Source: Serratia entomophila
Lineage (GTDB): Bacteria; Pseudomonadota; Gammaproteobacteria; Enterobacterales; Enterobacteriaceae
Assembly (NCBI RefSeq): GCF_021462285.1
Contig: NZ_CP082787.1
Span: 930,001-994,000, forward strand
Reading direction: 5' to 3'
DNA length: 64,000 nucleotides
The notes under the pieces are model-generated. The model had not been told where the DNA came from and did no database searches. It worked only from the letters and a program-made list of their open reading frames with translations. Below, in pieces: positions 43,613 through 53,308 of the stretch; the stretch's first letter is position 1, and every line of letters begins with the position of its first letter. The position numbers and the translations under genes are program-made.

Positions 43613-44137
43613 ATGACACAAACCCTGTTCATGGTAGGCGCTCGCGGAGCCGGCAAGACTACGGTCGGCAGCGCGCTGGCGCTGGCATTGGGCTATCAAT
43701 TCGTCGATACCGATCTGTTTATGCAGCAGGCGGCGCAGATGAGCGTGGCGGAAATAGTCGAACGCGAGGGTTGGCTGGGTTTCCGCCGCCGCGAGACCAT
43801 CGCTCTGCAAACCGTGACAAAACCGTCAACTATAGTTGCCACCGGCGGTGGTGCGATCCTGGCGGAAGAGAACCGTCAGTTTATGCGTGAGCACGGCACG
43901 GTGATCTATCTGCGCGCCCCGGCCGGCGTGCTGGCGCAGCGGCTGGAGGAATACCCTGAAGACGCCCAGCGCCCTACGCTGACCGGCCGGCCGATTGCGG
44001 AAGAAATGCTTGAGGTGCTGGCGGCGCGCGAAGCGCTGTATCAGGAGGCGGCGCACTACGTGATGGACGGCACCGGCAACCCTCAGCAGGTGGTGGATCA
44101 GATCCTCGCGGTGTTGCAGCGTGAAACGGTGAAGTAG
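43613..44137 (+). CDS. aroL: Shikimate kinase II
   Basis: 174 residues from ATG 43613, the E. coli AroL length; an in-frame start at 43523 adds a non-homologous leader. It phosphorylates shikimate at O3 in the aromatic amino-acid pathway. Walker A is [11 protein letters not shown], shikimate site [12 protein letters not shown] with GFRRRE, and ATGGGAIL for the glycine-rich loop. In E. coli it is controlled by TyrR; no standard TyrR box is visible here. yaiA and ppnP, its E. coli neighbours, lie about 3 kb downstream after inserted genes. Confidence 0.96.
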   Translation: MTQTLFMVGARGAGKTTVGSALALALGYQFVDTDLFMQQAAQMSVAEIVEREGWLGFRRRETIALQTVTKPSTIVATGGGAILAEENRQFMREHGTVIYLRAPAGVLAQRLEEYPEDAQRPTLTGRPIAEEMLEVLAAREALYQEAAHYVMDGTGNPQQVVDQILAVLQRETVK

Positions 44138-44314
44138 TTCGCCTTGGGTTTTTCCTTTGGGCACAGTGGGTTGTGCCCATCCTCCGCGTTTTTCTCCTGG
44201 TTGCGCACAAATTGTTGGTGGCTGCGGCTTGTCTTTATAGATGATGAGTGACATATATAAAATAAATGGCATCTGTCATTTATAAATCGTCACCGCTCGT
44301 TTATGAGGTATCCC

Positions 44315-45364
44315 ATGAAATACACCACCTTTGGCCGCAACACCGGCCTGCGCGTTTCTGAATTGGCTTTGGGCACCGGCAATTTCGGCACCGGCTGGGG
44401 TTATGGCTCCGAAAAACAGGAGGCCAGGCAGGTTTTCGATCGCTACGTGGAAGCCGGGGGCAACTTTATCGATACCGCCGACGGTTATCAGCTGGGCCAG
44501 TCGGAGCAGATGGTCGGGGAGTTTATCGCCGCCGAGCGCGACAGCTTCGTGCTTGCCACCAAGTATACGCTCGGCGCTTCGGCGGCGGGCGGCATCGGCC
44601 AGACCGGCAACAGCCGTAAAAACATGATTGCCTCGGTAGAGGCCAGCCTGAAGCGGCTGAACACCGATCGCATCGATCTGCTGTGGGCACACTTCTCCGA
44701 TAACCTGACGCCAATGGAGGAGATCGTGCGCACCTTTGACGATCTGATCCGCGCCGGCAAGATCCAGTATGCCGGGCTGTCCAATTTCCCTGCCTGGCGA
44801 ATTGCCCGCGCGGATACGCTGGCAGAGCTGCGCGGCTGGTCGCGCATTGCCGGTATTCAGGTGGAGTACAGCCTGGTGGAGCGCAGCGCGGAGCGCGAGC
44901 TGCTGCCGATGGCCGAAGCGCTGGGCATGGCCGCCGCGCTGTGGTCACCGCTGGGCGGCGGCCTGTTGACCGGTAAATATCGCCACAGCGACGCGGGCCG
45001 CCTCGTCGGGCTGGGTGGGCGTCTGGTGCACGTTGAGCATGACACCCGGCTGCTGGATGAAGTGCTGGCGATTGCCCAGGAGTGGCAGGCGCAGCCGGTT
45101 CAGGTGGCGATTGCCTGGCTGCGTCACCGGGCGGCGCATGCCGCCACCAGCCTGATCCCAATTCTCGGTTCCCGCACCCGGCAGCAGTTGGACGACACGC
45201 TGGCGGCGCTGACGCTGACGTTGAGTGAACAGCAGATAGCGCGGCTGGATCAGGTCAGCGCTATCGAACCCGGCACGCCGCACCGGCAGATTGCCGAGAC
45301 GCTGGCGCGGACCCAGGGCGGCGACAGCGGCCGCTTTGCGCCGCTGCGCATTCCGCGCGCCTGA
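44315..45364 (+). CDS. Aldo/keto reductase
   Basis: 349 residues from ATG 44315 (GAGG six bases upstream). Catalytic tetrad candidates: Asp and Tyr in FIDTADGYQLG, Lys in ATKYTL, His in LWAHFSD. The C-terminal NADP(H) site is PILGSRTRQQLDDTLAAL. It reduces an aldehyde or ketone of unknown identity. The TetR gene lies just downstream after a long dyad, suggesting a regulator-target pair in the same direction. Confidence 0.92.
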   Translation: MKYTTFGRNTGLRVSELALGTGNFGTGWGYGSEKQEARQVFDRYVEAGGNFIDTADGYQLGQSEQMVGEFIAAERDSFVLATKYTLGASAAGGIGQTGNSRKNMIASVEASLKRLNTDRIDLLWAHFSDNLTPMEEIVRTFDDLIRAGKIQYAGLSNFPAWRIARADTLAELRGWSRIAGIQVEYSLVERSAERELLPMAEALGMAAALWSPLGGGLLTGKYRHSDAGRLVGLGGRLVHVEHDTRLLDEVLAIAQEWQAQPVQVAIAWLRHRAAHAATSLIPILGSRTRQQLDDTLAALTLTLSEQQIARLDQVSAIEPGTPHRQIAETLARTQGGDSGRFAPLRIPRA

Positions 45365-45379
45365 GTCTTTTGGATGAAG

Positions 45380-45425
45380 GGCATCATCTATTGAGCCTCT
45401 GCGGAGGATAACCTAAGATGATGCC
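45380..45425. promoter_or_regulatory. 10-bp inverted repeat GGCATCATCT...AGATGATGCC before the TetR gene
   Basis: Perfect 10-base arms at 45380-45389 and 45416-45425 enclose a smaller hairpin (CCTC-TGCG-GAGG). It lies between the aldo/keto reductase stop and the tetR-type start, so it may be a TetR operator, a transcription end, or both. Confidence 0.5.
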
Positions 45426-45446
45426 TGGTTGATCAGGAGAAACAAC

Positions 45447-46013
45447 ATGGCCCGAGTATCCAAACAGCAGATGGAGCGCAATCGCGAGGCGATTGAGCTG
45501 GTCTCTTCGCAACTGTTCCGCGAGCGCGGTTTGAACGGCGTCAGCGTTAACGATCTGATGGCGGCGGTGGGGCTGACCCACGGCGGTTTCTATGGTCATT
45601 TTGCGTCCAAGGACGAATTGGCGGCGGTGGCCGGCCGGCGGGCGGTTGAAGAGTCCACCCTGCGTTGGGAAAATACGCCGGGTGAGCATAGCCTGCAGGC
45701 GCTGGTCGACGGCTATCTGGATGTCAAACACCGCGATTGCCCGGCGGAAGGCTGTGTGGTCGCCGCGTTGGCGAGCGACGTAGCCCGCGAAGGGCCAGAC
45801 AAACCGGTGCATCAGGCCTACCTCGGCGGCGTACGGGCGATGCTGGCGCGGCTGGAGGCGCTGGCGCCGCAGCAGGATCGGCAACAGGCGCTGGCGCAGA
45901 TGGCGATGCTGGTGGGCGCCCTGACGCTGGCGCGCGCCACCCGGGGTGATGCGTTGTCGGAACAGTTCCTCAATGCGGCGCATCAGGCGCTGCTGCAGAC
46001 TCAGGCAGAGTAA
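45447..46013 (+). CDS. TetR/AcrR-family repressor
   Basis: 188 residues from ATG 45447 (AGGAGA upstream). Helix-turn-helix at about 20-60: GLNGVSVNDLMAAVGLTHGGFYGHFASKDELAAVA, the form typical for regulators of aldehyde-type reductases. The remaining ligand domain has several Cys (HRDCPAEGCVV). Its 3' end overlaps the convergent AraC gene by 44 bases. Target likely the preceding reductase gene. Confidence 0.93.
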   Translation: MARVSKQQMERNREAIELVSSQLFRERGLNGVSVNDLMAAVGLTHGGFYGHFASKDELAAVAGRRAVEESTLRWENTPGEHSLQALVDGYLDVKHRDCPAEGCVVAALASDVAREGPDKPVHQAYLGGVRAMLARLEALAPQQDRQQALAQMAMLVGALTLARATRGDALSEQFLNAAHQALLQTQAE

Positions 46014-46731
46014 AATAGCCGCCCGGCGTCACGCCAAAGCGCCGGCGGAAGGCGGCGATAAAGGCGCTGACGTTGTCATAGCCACAGTGGTGTGCCACCA
46101 GGCCGACGGGTTCGCCGCGCGACAGCGGCTCCAGCGAGCGCAGCACGCGCGCCTGCTGGCGCCAGCGCGCAAAGCTGACGCCGGTTTCATGCATAAAACG
46201 GCGGCTCAGGGTGCGCGGGCTCAGCCCGGCCCAGGCGGCCCACTGATGTTGAGTGCGCTCGTTGGCGGGATCGTTCAGCAGCGCCCGGGCGATGTTCAAT
46301 AGCCGGGCGTCCTGCGGCAACGGCAGCTGCAGCGGCGCGCTGCTCTCCCTTTGCATCTCATCCAATAACACCTGCAGCATGCGCTGCTGCGGATCGCCCC
46401 AGGGGCCATCGGCAAATTGCGCCAGGCGTTCAACCAGCGCCTGCAGCAACGGGGTGGCGGCGCACAGCCGCGGCTGCGGCGGCAGGCCGGTTGCGCTCCC
46501 CGGCGGCAAATACAAGCTCCAGCCCGCCACTTTGCCGCAGGCCAGCGCCTGATGCGCACAGTGCGGCGGCAGCCAGCCGAGGTTGCCGGCGGTGATCGCC
46601 CATTGTTGGCCGGGCAGCTCCATCGCCAGCATGCCGCGCGTCAGCAGGTAGATCTGCCCGTCCGCATGCTGATGCCAGGGCGTGAGGTGTTTTTTCTCGT
46701 GCAGCAGCCTTTGGCTGCGTATCGCTATCAT
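45970..46731 (-). CDS. AraC-family regulator with N-terminal cupin
   Basis: 253 residues from ATG 46731; in-frame starts run up to 47133 but would read through the divergent gene. The cupin sensor is at about 15-60 (TPWHQHADGQIYLLTRGMLAME), and two helix-turn-helices lie at about 165-240 (WAAWAGLSPRTLSRRFMHETG and GYDNVSAFIAAFRRRFGVTPGGY). No clear ribosome-binding site precedes ATG 46731, so the start is tentative. It is divergent from the NTF2-like gene, the probable target. Confidence 0.88.
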   Translation of the reverse strand: MIAIRSQRLLHEKKHLTPWHQHADGQIYLLTRGMLAMELPGQQWAITAGNLGWLPPHCAHQALACGKVAGWSLYLPPGSATGLPPQPRLCAATPLLQALVERLAQFADGPWGDPQQRMLQVLLDEMQRESSAPLQLPLPQDARLLNIARALLNDPANERTQHQWAAWAGLSPRTLSRRFMHETGVSFARWRQQARVLRSLEPLSRGEPVGLVAHHCGYDNVSAFIAAFRRRFGVTPGGYFTLPESAAAPDAPH

Positions 46732-46830
46732 TTTTGGCCGTTTAGCATTATTCAAAGTCTTAATACGGCTATTATGCCAGCGACGTGGCGCGTTAGGATC
46801 GTCGCTTGTCCCCTTTTTTGGAGCAACAGC

Positions 46831-47235
46831 ATGCATTCGCTTACCCCCCTGGAACGGGTGCTTGACGCCTTGCAGCAGGTCGTCGCCAACCCGCTGCATC
46901 AACCGGCGCTGATCGCCGAGCGCTTTAGTGAGGATTATCGCCAACAGGTGGACGGCAACTCGCTGAACTATCAACAGTTTGTGCAACATATGGCGTTGCT
47001 GAAACAGCTGACGCACCGCATGACGCTGGAGGTTATCGCGGCGGCGGAGCAGGGCGATGCGGTGCTGACACACCATCTGGTGCAGGTGGAAAAGCGCGAC
47101 GGCACTCGCAGCAAGGTGCGGGTGCTGGCGCATTTTCGCGTGCGCGAAGGCAAGATTTACGCCTGCGACGAGCTGACGCAGCTGCTGGAGGGCGCTCGCG
47201 GCGACCGGGATCTCGGCTCGTGCGTGCTGGACTGA
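46831..47235 (+). CDS. NTF2/SnoaL-like protein
   Basis: 134 residues from ATG 46831 with GGAGC upstream. The cone-like fold is suggested by the 45-115 region (YQQFVQHMALLKQL ... VLAHFRVREGKIYACDELTQLLE), common to SnoaL-type isomerases and small ligand-binding proteins. No catalytic function can be assigned. It is probably controlled by the divergent AraC regulator. Confidence 0.78.
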   Translation: MHSLTPLERVLDALQQVVANPLHQPALIAERFSEDYRQQVDGNSLNYQQFVQHMALLKQLTHRMTLEVIAAAEQGDAVLTHHLVQVEKRDGTRSKVRVLAHFRVREGKIYACDELTQLLEGARGDRDLGSCVLD

Positions 47236-47282
47236 GGGCGGCTGCTATACTTGCTACTGTGTGAATCACACGGGAGAACAGC

Positions 47283-47483
47283 ATGCGCGAAAATGACCAA
47301 CCCGGCTACCCAAGAAGCGCCCGCGTAGTGGCGGTTTTTCGGGGAGACCCCAGTCTGCATATGCGCCGTTTCGAAGTGCGCACCGACGACATTGAGCCGA
47401 ATACGCTGCTCAGTGAACATGAAACCGAGCTGGAAGCGCTCGACGCCAAACACCGTTATGAGGATCCGGCGTTAGAGGATTAA
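47283..47483 (+). CDS. yaiA: YaiA family small protein
   Basis: 66 residues. The C-terminal LLSEHETELEALDAKHRYEDP closely matches the end of E. coli YaiA ([21 protein letters not shown]), a 63-residue protein of unknown function in the aroL operon of E. coli. Here it has its own position after an inserted group of genes, and a terminator follows. GGGAG precedes the ATG. TyrR control, known in E. coli, cannot be seen. Confidence 0.85.
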   Translation: MRENDQPGYPRSARVVAVFRGDPSLHMRRFEVRTDDIEPNTLLSEHETELEALDAKHRYEDPALED

Positions 47484-47495
47484 CCTGTCGCAGTC

Positions 47496-47532
47496 AGGAG
47501 CCGGCGTTCTGCCGGTTCCTTATTGGTTTTTC
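47496..47532 (+). terminator. Rho-independent terminator after yaiA
   Basis: 10-bp stem AGGAGCCGGC / GCCGGTTCCT (47496-47520) with one G-T pair, then TATTGGTTTTTC. Confidence 0.85.
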
Positions 47533-47658
47533 AGTCCGATCCCCCCGCCGCGCTTGACTCTGCGCCATGATCGCATTTCGCGTCAAAAACCAGTGACAGA
47601 TCAATCGCGATCCCCCAATATGGATTTTCCATCAAGATGATTACGCGGGTGCCAGTCT

Positions 47659-47949
47659 ATGCTGAAAGTAAATGAATATTTTGCCGGAAAAGTGAAGTCT
47701 ATCGGTTTTGACAGTAGCAGCATCGGTCTTACCAGCGTGGGGGTAATGGAAGAGGGAGAGTACACCTTCAGCACCGCACTGCCGGAAGAAATGACGGTGA
47801 TCACCGGGGCGCTGAAAGTGCTGCTGCCGGGCTCGCCGGACTGGCAGGTGTTTACGCCGGGTGAGAAGTTCTTCGTGCCGGGGCACAGCGAGTTCAATCT
47901 GCAGGTGGCCGATGCGACCGCCTACCTGTGCCGTTACCTGAGCAAATAA
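47659..47949 (+). CDS. ppnP: Pyrimidine/purine nucleoside phosphorylase PpnP (YaiE)
   Basis: 96 residues; the sequence [31 protein letters not shown] and the end [21 protein letters not shown] match E. coli PpnP. The enzyme is a small cupin-fold phosphorylase splitting nucleosides with phosphate into base and ribose 1-phosphate. It stands before rdgC as in E. coli. A terminator follows; aroM, which lies between yaiA and ppnP in E. coli, is missing. Confidence 0.95.
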   Translation: MLKVNEYFAGKVKSIGFDSSSIGLTSVGVMEEGEYTFSTALPEEMTVITGALKVLLPGSPDWQVFTPGEKFFVPGHSEFNLQVADATAYLCRYLSK

Positions 47950-47970
47950 GGTCTTTGCTCGCTGGGAACG

Positions 47971-48005
47971 CAGGGCTCGGCAGACGCCGGGCCCTGATTG
48001 TTTCT
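47971..48005 (+). terminator. Rho-independent terminator after ppnP
   Basis: CAGGGCTCGGC (47971-47981), loop AGAC, GCCGGGCCCTG (47986-47996), one mismatch pair, then ATTGTTTC. Shares its last 17 bases with the proA terminator. Confidence 0.85.
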
Positions 48006-48013
48006 GGGGGGGA

Positions 48014-48925
48014 TTAACGCTGGGCTTCGCCGCCGAGCGCTTCGACGGTGTTTTTGATCAACGCCGCCAGCTCGCTGGTCATCAGGATAAAATCGGCGTC
48101 AAAACGCTGGGCGAAGTCGTCGCGATCGATATCGTCGTTCTGGTCACGCAGCGTGTCGGCGAATTTCAGGCGCTTTAGCGAGCCGTCGTCCGACAGCATC
48201 AGTTGAATACGTTCCTGCCAGTCCACCGCCAGCTTGGTCACCAGCTTGCCGGCTTCGATGTGCACCGCGATTTCATCGCTGATCAGGTTTTGTTTCTTGC
48301 AGCGGATCACGCCGCCTTCTTCCAGAATCGCCTTCAGCTCCGCTTCGTCCTGAATGGCGAAACCGGCCGGCATTTCGCCGGAGCGTACCCATTCGGTCAG
48401 CGTCAGCTCAATTGGGCTTTCCATGGTCAGAGGCACCACCGGCAACGAGCCCAGGCTTTTGCGCAGCAGGGCCAGGGTATCTTCGGCGCGCTTGGCGCTG
48501 GCGGCGTCGACCATGATCAGATCGTTGACGGTGTCGATCCACATAAAGGTTTGGTTGAAGCGGCTGAAGGCGCGCGGCAACAGGCTGTGCAGCACTTCGT
48601 CCTTCAACGCGTCCTTCTCGGTTTTCTTCAGCTTGCGGTGCTGCTCGCCTTCCAGGCGTTCGATCTTGGCCTGCAGTTCCTGCTTGATCACCGGCGACGG
48701 CAGGATTTTTTCTTCCTTGCGCGCGCAGATGACGATCTGGCCGTTGACTGAATGCGTCAATGCATCGCTGTGCGAGCCCATCGGGGAGACCCAGCCGGTT
48801 TTCGCCATGTCCTGGCTGCCGCACGGGGTGAAGGCAAACGCGCTGAGCTGTTTTTCCATTTCATCCGCATTTAGCGCCACTTCGCGGCTCAAACGGTAAA
48901 CCATCAAATTCTTAAACCACAGCAT
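48014..48925 (-). CDS. rdgC: RdgC, recombination-associated ring protein
   Basis: 303 residues from ATG 48925, the E. coli length. RdgC forms a dimeric ring on double-stranded DNA and restrains RecA recombination. The N-terminus [15 protein letters not shown] and the [33 protein letters not shown] segment are characteristic. It is convergent with ppnP and next to mak in E. coli; here an accessory sugar module is inserted between rdgC and mak. Confidence 0.97.
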   Translation of the reverse strand: MLWFKNLMVYRLSREVALNADEMEKQLSAFAFTPCGSQDMAKTGWVSPMGSHSDALTHSVNGQIVICARKEEKILPSPVIKQELQAKIERLEGEQHRKLKKTEKDALKDEVLHSLLPRAFSRFNQTFMWIDTVNDLIMVDAASAKRAEDTLALLRKSLGSLPVVPLTMESPIELTLTEWVRSGEMPAGFAIQDEAELKAILEEGGVIRCKKQNLISDEIAVHIEAGKLVTKLAVDWQERIQLMLSDDGSLKRLKFADTLRDQNDDIDRDDFAQRFDADFILMTSELAALIKNTVEALGGEAQR

Positions 48926-49013
48926 AATGTTATCCCTGGCTGGGCGTGCGTTTGGCACGCTGATTCGTCAAAAGCAGGGCGGCATGATAACGAATTGACG
49001 ACGAAAAATCGCC

Positions 49014-51626
49014 TCATTCCCTCCTAATTGCGTCGTCCGATGCGTTTCGCCGGCGCGCCCGTTGCAGCGCCAACGCCAGCTGCCGCTGGCTGAACGGCTT
49101 GCGCAGCAGTTCGATGTCCGCCAGCTCGCCGGCGTCATGCTGGCGCAGGTCCTGGCCGCTGATCAGCAGCGTGGTCAACTGCGGATTAAGCGCCCGCGCC
49201 CGGGCGATCGTCTGCGCGCCGTTCAGCTCGCCGGGCAGCATCAGGTCGCTGATCATCAGCCTGATGTCCGGCGTCTGGGCCAGCAGCGCCAGCGCCTCGC
49301 GGCCGTCGGCGCAGTCGAGCGTCAGGTAACCGAGCTGATGCAGGTGCTCGCACAGCGTCTGGCGCACGTCGTTTTCATCCTCCAGCACCAGCACCAGATG
49401 ATCGGCGCTGTCGCGGTCTTCGGGCTGGACGGCAACGGCTTCGGCCGCTCTTGGCGTTGGCGCGCGCGGCAGCTGCAGGCGAACCAGCGTTCCTTCGCCC
49501 GGCCGGCTTTCAATTTGCACCCGCCCGCCGGACTGGCGCACGAAGCCGTAGACCATCGACAGGCCCAGACCGCTGCCGCTGCCCACCGCCTTGGTGGTGA
49601 AGAAGGGTTCGAACGCCTGCACCTTGACCTCTTCCGACATACCGCTGCCGCTGTCGATCACCTCCAGCGCTACCATGTCCTGCTTTTTGCCGTCGCTGCG
49701 CACCACCCGTTGGTTATAGATACGGATTTTCACCACGCCGCTGCGGCCTTCCATCGCATCGCGGGCGTTGACCACCAGGTTGATCAGCGCGTTTTCCAAC
49801 TGGTTGGCGTCGATCCACGCCAGCCAGCCGGGCTGCTGCGCCTCGATGTTCAACGACAACGTCGGCGGCAGCGAATGGCTCAGCAGTTCCTGCAGATTTT
49901 CCACCAAGGCGCGCAGCACCACGGCCTGCGGATGCAGCGCCTGTTTACGTGAGAACGCCAGCAGCCGCTGCGTGAGCTGCGCGCCGCGCTCGGCGGCCTT
50001 CAGCGCCCGGGCGATGCGCTGCCCGGTTTGGGCATCCTGGGATTGCCCGGCGGTGAGCTCCAGGCTGCCGATGATCACCGCCAGCAGGTTGTTGAAATCG
50101 TGCGCCAGCCCGCCGGTCAACTGACCGACCGCCTTCATCTTTTGGCTGTGCAGCAACGCCTCTTCCAGCGCCTTGCGCTCGGTGCGCTCAAGCACCACGT
50201 TGACCACCCCGCGGTTGGGCACCGGGCTGAAACGCAGTTCGACGGTGCGTCCGTCGCTCAGGCGCAGCTCCTGCGGCTGCGGCAGTTCGCTGGTCAGGTT
50301 GGCCAGCACCGCTTCCCAGCGCTGGCCCGGCGGCGGCGTCACGTGCTGCAGCAGTTCGCGATAGTGCTGGCCGCGGTGCAACTGGTGTTCACGCAGCCCC
50401 AGCAGCAGCGGGTACTGCGGGTTCCACACCACCAGCTGGCCGGCGTTGTCGAACAGTGCAAAACCGTCGCGCATCGCCAGAAAGGTAGTTTCCAACTGGG
50501 TGCTTTTCTCTTTCAGCAGGCGGGAGGTTTGCTCCAGCGAGGCGGTGTTGCGTGCAAACACGTTGAACGCCCGCGCCAATTCCCCCAACTCATCGCGGCG
50601 CTGCAGCGCCGGCACGCCGACGTCGCGTTCACCGCGCGCCAGCCGCGTCATGGCGTTGGCGATCGCCGTCAGGTTGGAGCCGAGGTTGCGGTAGATATAC
50701 AGCCCGGCGAAGCCGGTTATCACCAGGGCCAGCAGGGCGAACAGGGCGATAAAAATGCTGATGGAGCTGAGCTCGCGGTGCGTCTGGTGGGTGCGAAGAT
50801 CCGATTCGCCGGCCACCTTTTGCACATAGAGGTTGATGTCGTCGTTGAGCATCGCGACCAGCGCCTTGATGTGGTAGGTGTAATAGGCCAGCGCCAGGTC
50901 GCTCTGTTCCAGTTCGAGGGTTTCGGGCAGCAGGCGCTGCTGGCTGTTGCGGAATTGCCGCATTTTGTCATTCACCAGCCCATCCGGGCTGTGCGGCGGC
51001 CAGTAGGCCATCACGCTGTCGAGCTGTTGCGCGGCGGCCTTGGGGGTTGGCGTCTGGATGGCGACCGACAACAGCCGGTCGATCTGGCTCAGCAACGCCT
51101 GCGGCGGCTGGCCCGGATGGCCGTGCTGATTCATGCTGGCGATATGGCGCAGCGTGCTTTGGCTCTGATACAGCCCGCTGAGCAGGATATTGCGCTGCAG
51201 GTGGCGCGCATGGCCGAGCTCCAGCATGCGGGTGACGCTGCTCTCCAGCGCGTTGCTGCGGCTGATGATGCGGCGGACCAGCTCCGGCTCGCTGCGCGCC
51301 AGCGGGGCGTCCGCCAGCCGCGAGAGCGACGCCTGCAGCGCCAGTTGGGTTTGCTTGAGCCGGGCGGATTCACTTTGGTATTCCAGCGCGCCAACCACCT
51401 GCGACAGCCGAATGGCGGCGGTCGCCACGTTGGAGGTATCGCGGCTCAGGGCCATGCTGCCGTTCATTTCTTTCAGCGTTTGCGCCTGCACCTGTTCCTG
51501 CAGCTTGCCCGCATGGTTAAAGCCGACGATCGCCACGCCGCTGACCATCAGCGTCACCGCCACCACCAGCAGGTTGAACATCAGCAGGCGCCCGCGCGCA
51601 CCGGCAAGGAAAGGCAGTCTGCGCAT
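49014..51626 (-). CDS. Hybrid sensor histidine kinase with C-terminal receiver domain
   Basis: 870 residues from ATG 51626. Layout: TM1 about 14-36, a periplasmic helical sensor 37-285, TM2 288-312, HAMP 313-365, a PAS-like region 375-480, HisKA with His 509 in [11 protein letters not shown], ATPase with N-box [13 protein letters not shown] and [13 protein letters not shown], then receiver with Asp 794 (ISDLMLPG) and Lys 843. There is no HPt domain. It is divergent from the sugar ABC operon and probably works with the OmpR-type regulator at 56081. The signal is unknown, perhaps the sugar or its binding protein. Confidence 0.92.
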   Translation of the reverse strand: MRRLPFLAGARGRLLMFNLLVVAVTLMVSGVAIVGFNHAGKLQEQVQAQTLKEMNGSMALSRDTSNVATAAIRLSQVVGALEYQSESARLKQTQLALQASLSRLADAPLARSEPELVRRIISRSNALESSVTRMLELGHARHLQRNILLSGLYQSQSTLRHIASMNQHGHPGQPPQALLSQIDRLLSVAIQTPTPKAAAQQLDSVMAYWPPHSPDGLVNDKMRQFRNSQQRLLPETLELEQSDLALAYYTYHIKALVAMLNDDINLYVQKVAGESDLRTHQTHRELSSISIFIALFALLALVITGFAGLYIYRNLGSNLTAIANAMTRLARGERDVGVPALQRRDELGELARAFNVFARNTASLEQTSRLLKEKSTQLETTFLAMRDGFALFDNAGQLVVWNPQYPLLLGLREHQLHRGQHYRELLQHVTPPPGQRWEAVLANLTSELPQPQELRLSDGRTVELRFSPVPNRGVVNVVLERTERKALEEALLHSQKMKAVGQLTGGLAHDFNNLLAVIIGSLELTAGQSQDAQTGQRIARALKAAERGAQLTQRLLAFSRKQALHPQAVVLRALVENLQELLSHSLPPTLSLNIEAQQPGWLAWIDANQLENALINLVVNARDAMEGRSGVVKIRIYNQRVVRSDGKKQDMVALEVIDSGSGMSEEVKVQAFEPFFTTKAVGSGSGLGLSMVYGFVRQSGGRVQIESRPGEGTLVRLQLPRAPTPRAAEAVAVQPEDRDSADHLVLVLEDENDVRQTLCEHLHQLGYLTLDCADGREALALLAQTPDIRLMISDLMLPGELNGAQTIARARALNPQLTTLLISGQDLRQHDAGELADIELLRKPFSQRQLALALQRARRRNASDDAIRRE

Positions 51627-51768
51627 GGTATTCCCCCGTAACCGACTGTTCGCAGTATAAATCCGCGCTTCATTAACAATATGACAAAGATGAATGGATG
51701 CTGACATTTTGCATTTATTTGCCCGTGGTTAACTGCGCTTACTCCAAACCGCAACCCGAGGGATGACG

Positions 51769-53280
51769 ATGAGCGCGACCCCGATTCTGGAAATGCACGG
51801 CATCGCCAAGCGTTTTGGGCAGTTTTATGCCCTGAAAGGCGTCGACTTGACGGTGTATCGCGGTGAGATCCACGCGCTGATGGGGGAAAACGGCGCGGGC
51901 AAAAGCACCTTAATGAAAATCTTGGCCGGCGCCTATATCGCCAGCAGCGGGGAAATTTTTATCGACGGGCAGCCGTTCGCCATCAAAGGGCCAAAAGACG
52001 CCCTGGCGGCCGGCATCACGCTGATTTACCAGGAAATGAATCTGGCGCCTAACCTGACGGTGGCGGAGAACATCTTCCTGGGCAGCGAGATCCAGCGCGG
52101 CGGCCTGGTGCAACGCCGGCAGATGTTGCTGGAAGCGCAGAAGGTTGTCGATCGGTTGGGCGCGCAGTTCAGCGCCGGCGATCGGGTGATGAAGCTGACC
52201 ATCGCCGAGCAGCAGCAGGTGGAAATTGCCCGCGCGCTGCACCGCAACAGCCGCATTTTAGTGATGGACGAGCCCACGGCGGCGCTCTCTTCACGCGAGA
52301 CGCAGCGCCTGTTCGCGCTGATCAAACGGCTGCGCGACGAGGGCATGGCGATCATTTACATCAGCCACCGCATGGCCGAAGTGTACGAACTGTCGGATCG
52401 CGTCAGCGTGCTGCGCGACGGCCAGTACGTCGGCAGCCTGATGCGTGACCGGCTTTCCGCCAGTGAACTGGTGCGCATGATGGTGGGGCGGCCGCTGAGC
52501 GACCTGTTCAATAAGGAGCAGGGCATGGCGGTGGGCGAACCCCGCTTGACGCTGCACGGCCTGACCGACGGCAAGAAGATCGGGCCGATCGACCTGCAGG
52601 TACGCGCCGGCGAGATTGTCGGCCTGTCCGGGCTGGTGGGCGCCGGGCGTTCCGAGCTGGCGCAGCTGATTTTCGGCGTGCGCAAATCCACCGGCGGAAC
52701 GGTGGAGATCGACGGCAAACCGGCCAATATCCAGTCGCCGCGCGATGCCATCGCTCTCGGCATCGGATTTTTGACCGAAAACCGCAAGGAACAGGGGCTG
52801 TTCCTCGACCTGGCGGCGCATGAAAACATCGTGATGGCGACGCTGGAGCGCGATGGCCGCTACGGCCTGCTCAACCGGCGCAAGGCGCAGAGCATTTCGC
52901 GCGATGCCATCGAGCTGCTGAATATCCGCGTGCCGCACGCTCAGGTGCGCGCCGGCGGGCTGTCCGGCGGCAACCAGCAAAAGCTGCTGATCTCCCGCTG
53001 GGTCGCGATCGGCCCGCGCATTCTGATCCTCGATGAGCCGACGCGCGGCGTCGACGTCGGCGCCAAGAGCGAAATCTACCGCATCATGAGCCAGATGGCG
53101 CAGCAGGGCGTGGCGATCCTGATGATTTCCAGCGAACTGCCGGAGGTGGTGGGGATGAGCGACCGGGTGTATGTGATGCACGAGGGCAACATCGCCGGCC
53201 AGCTGAGCGGCGCGGATATCACCCAGGAAAACATCATGACGCTGGCCACCGGCGCCGAAGAGAATGCTGCCAATGAATAA
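51769..53280 (+). CDS. Sugar ABC transporter ATP-binding protein (RbsA-like, two ATPase domains)
   Basis: 503 residues from ATG 51769, seven bases after GAGGG; ATG 51763 is an alternative. Two ABC domains are fused: the first with [14 protein letters not shown] and the signature around [16 protein letters not shown], the second with a degenerate Walker A ([10 protein letters not shown]) and [14 protein letters not shown]. This is the CUT2 pattern of ribose, xylose and galactose importers. It starts an operon with permease, binding protein and sugar isomerase. Confidence 0.95.
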   Translation: MSATPILEMHGIAKRFGQFYALKGVDLTVYRGEIHALMGENGAGKSTLMKILAGAYIASSGEIFIDGQPFAIKGPKDALAAGITLIYQEMNLAPNLTVAENIFLGSEIQRGGLVQRRQMLLEAQKVVDRLGAQFSAGDRVMKLTIAEQQQVEIARALHRNSRILVMDEPTAALSSRETQRLFALIKRLRDEGMAIIYISHRMAEVYELSDRVSVLRDGQYVGSLMRDRLSASELVRMMVGRPLSDLFNKEQGMAVGEPRLTLHGLTDGKKIGPIDLQVRAGEIVGLSGLVGAGRSELAQLIFGVRKSTGGTVEIDGKPANIQSPRDAIALGIGFLTENRKEQGLFLDLAAHENIVMATLERDGRYGLLNRRKAQSISRDAIELLNIRVPHAQVRAGGLSGGNQQKLLISRWVAIGPRILILDEPTRGVDVGAKSEIYRIMSQMAQQGVAILMISSELPEVVGMSDRVYVMHEGNIAGQLSGADITQENIMTLATGAEENAANE

Positions 53281-53308
53281 TTCCATCCCTACGCTCAAGG
53301 AGCCTGCC

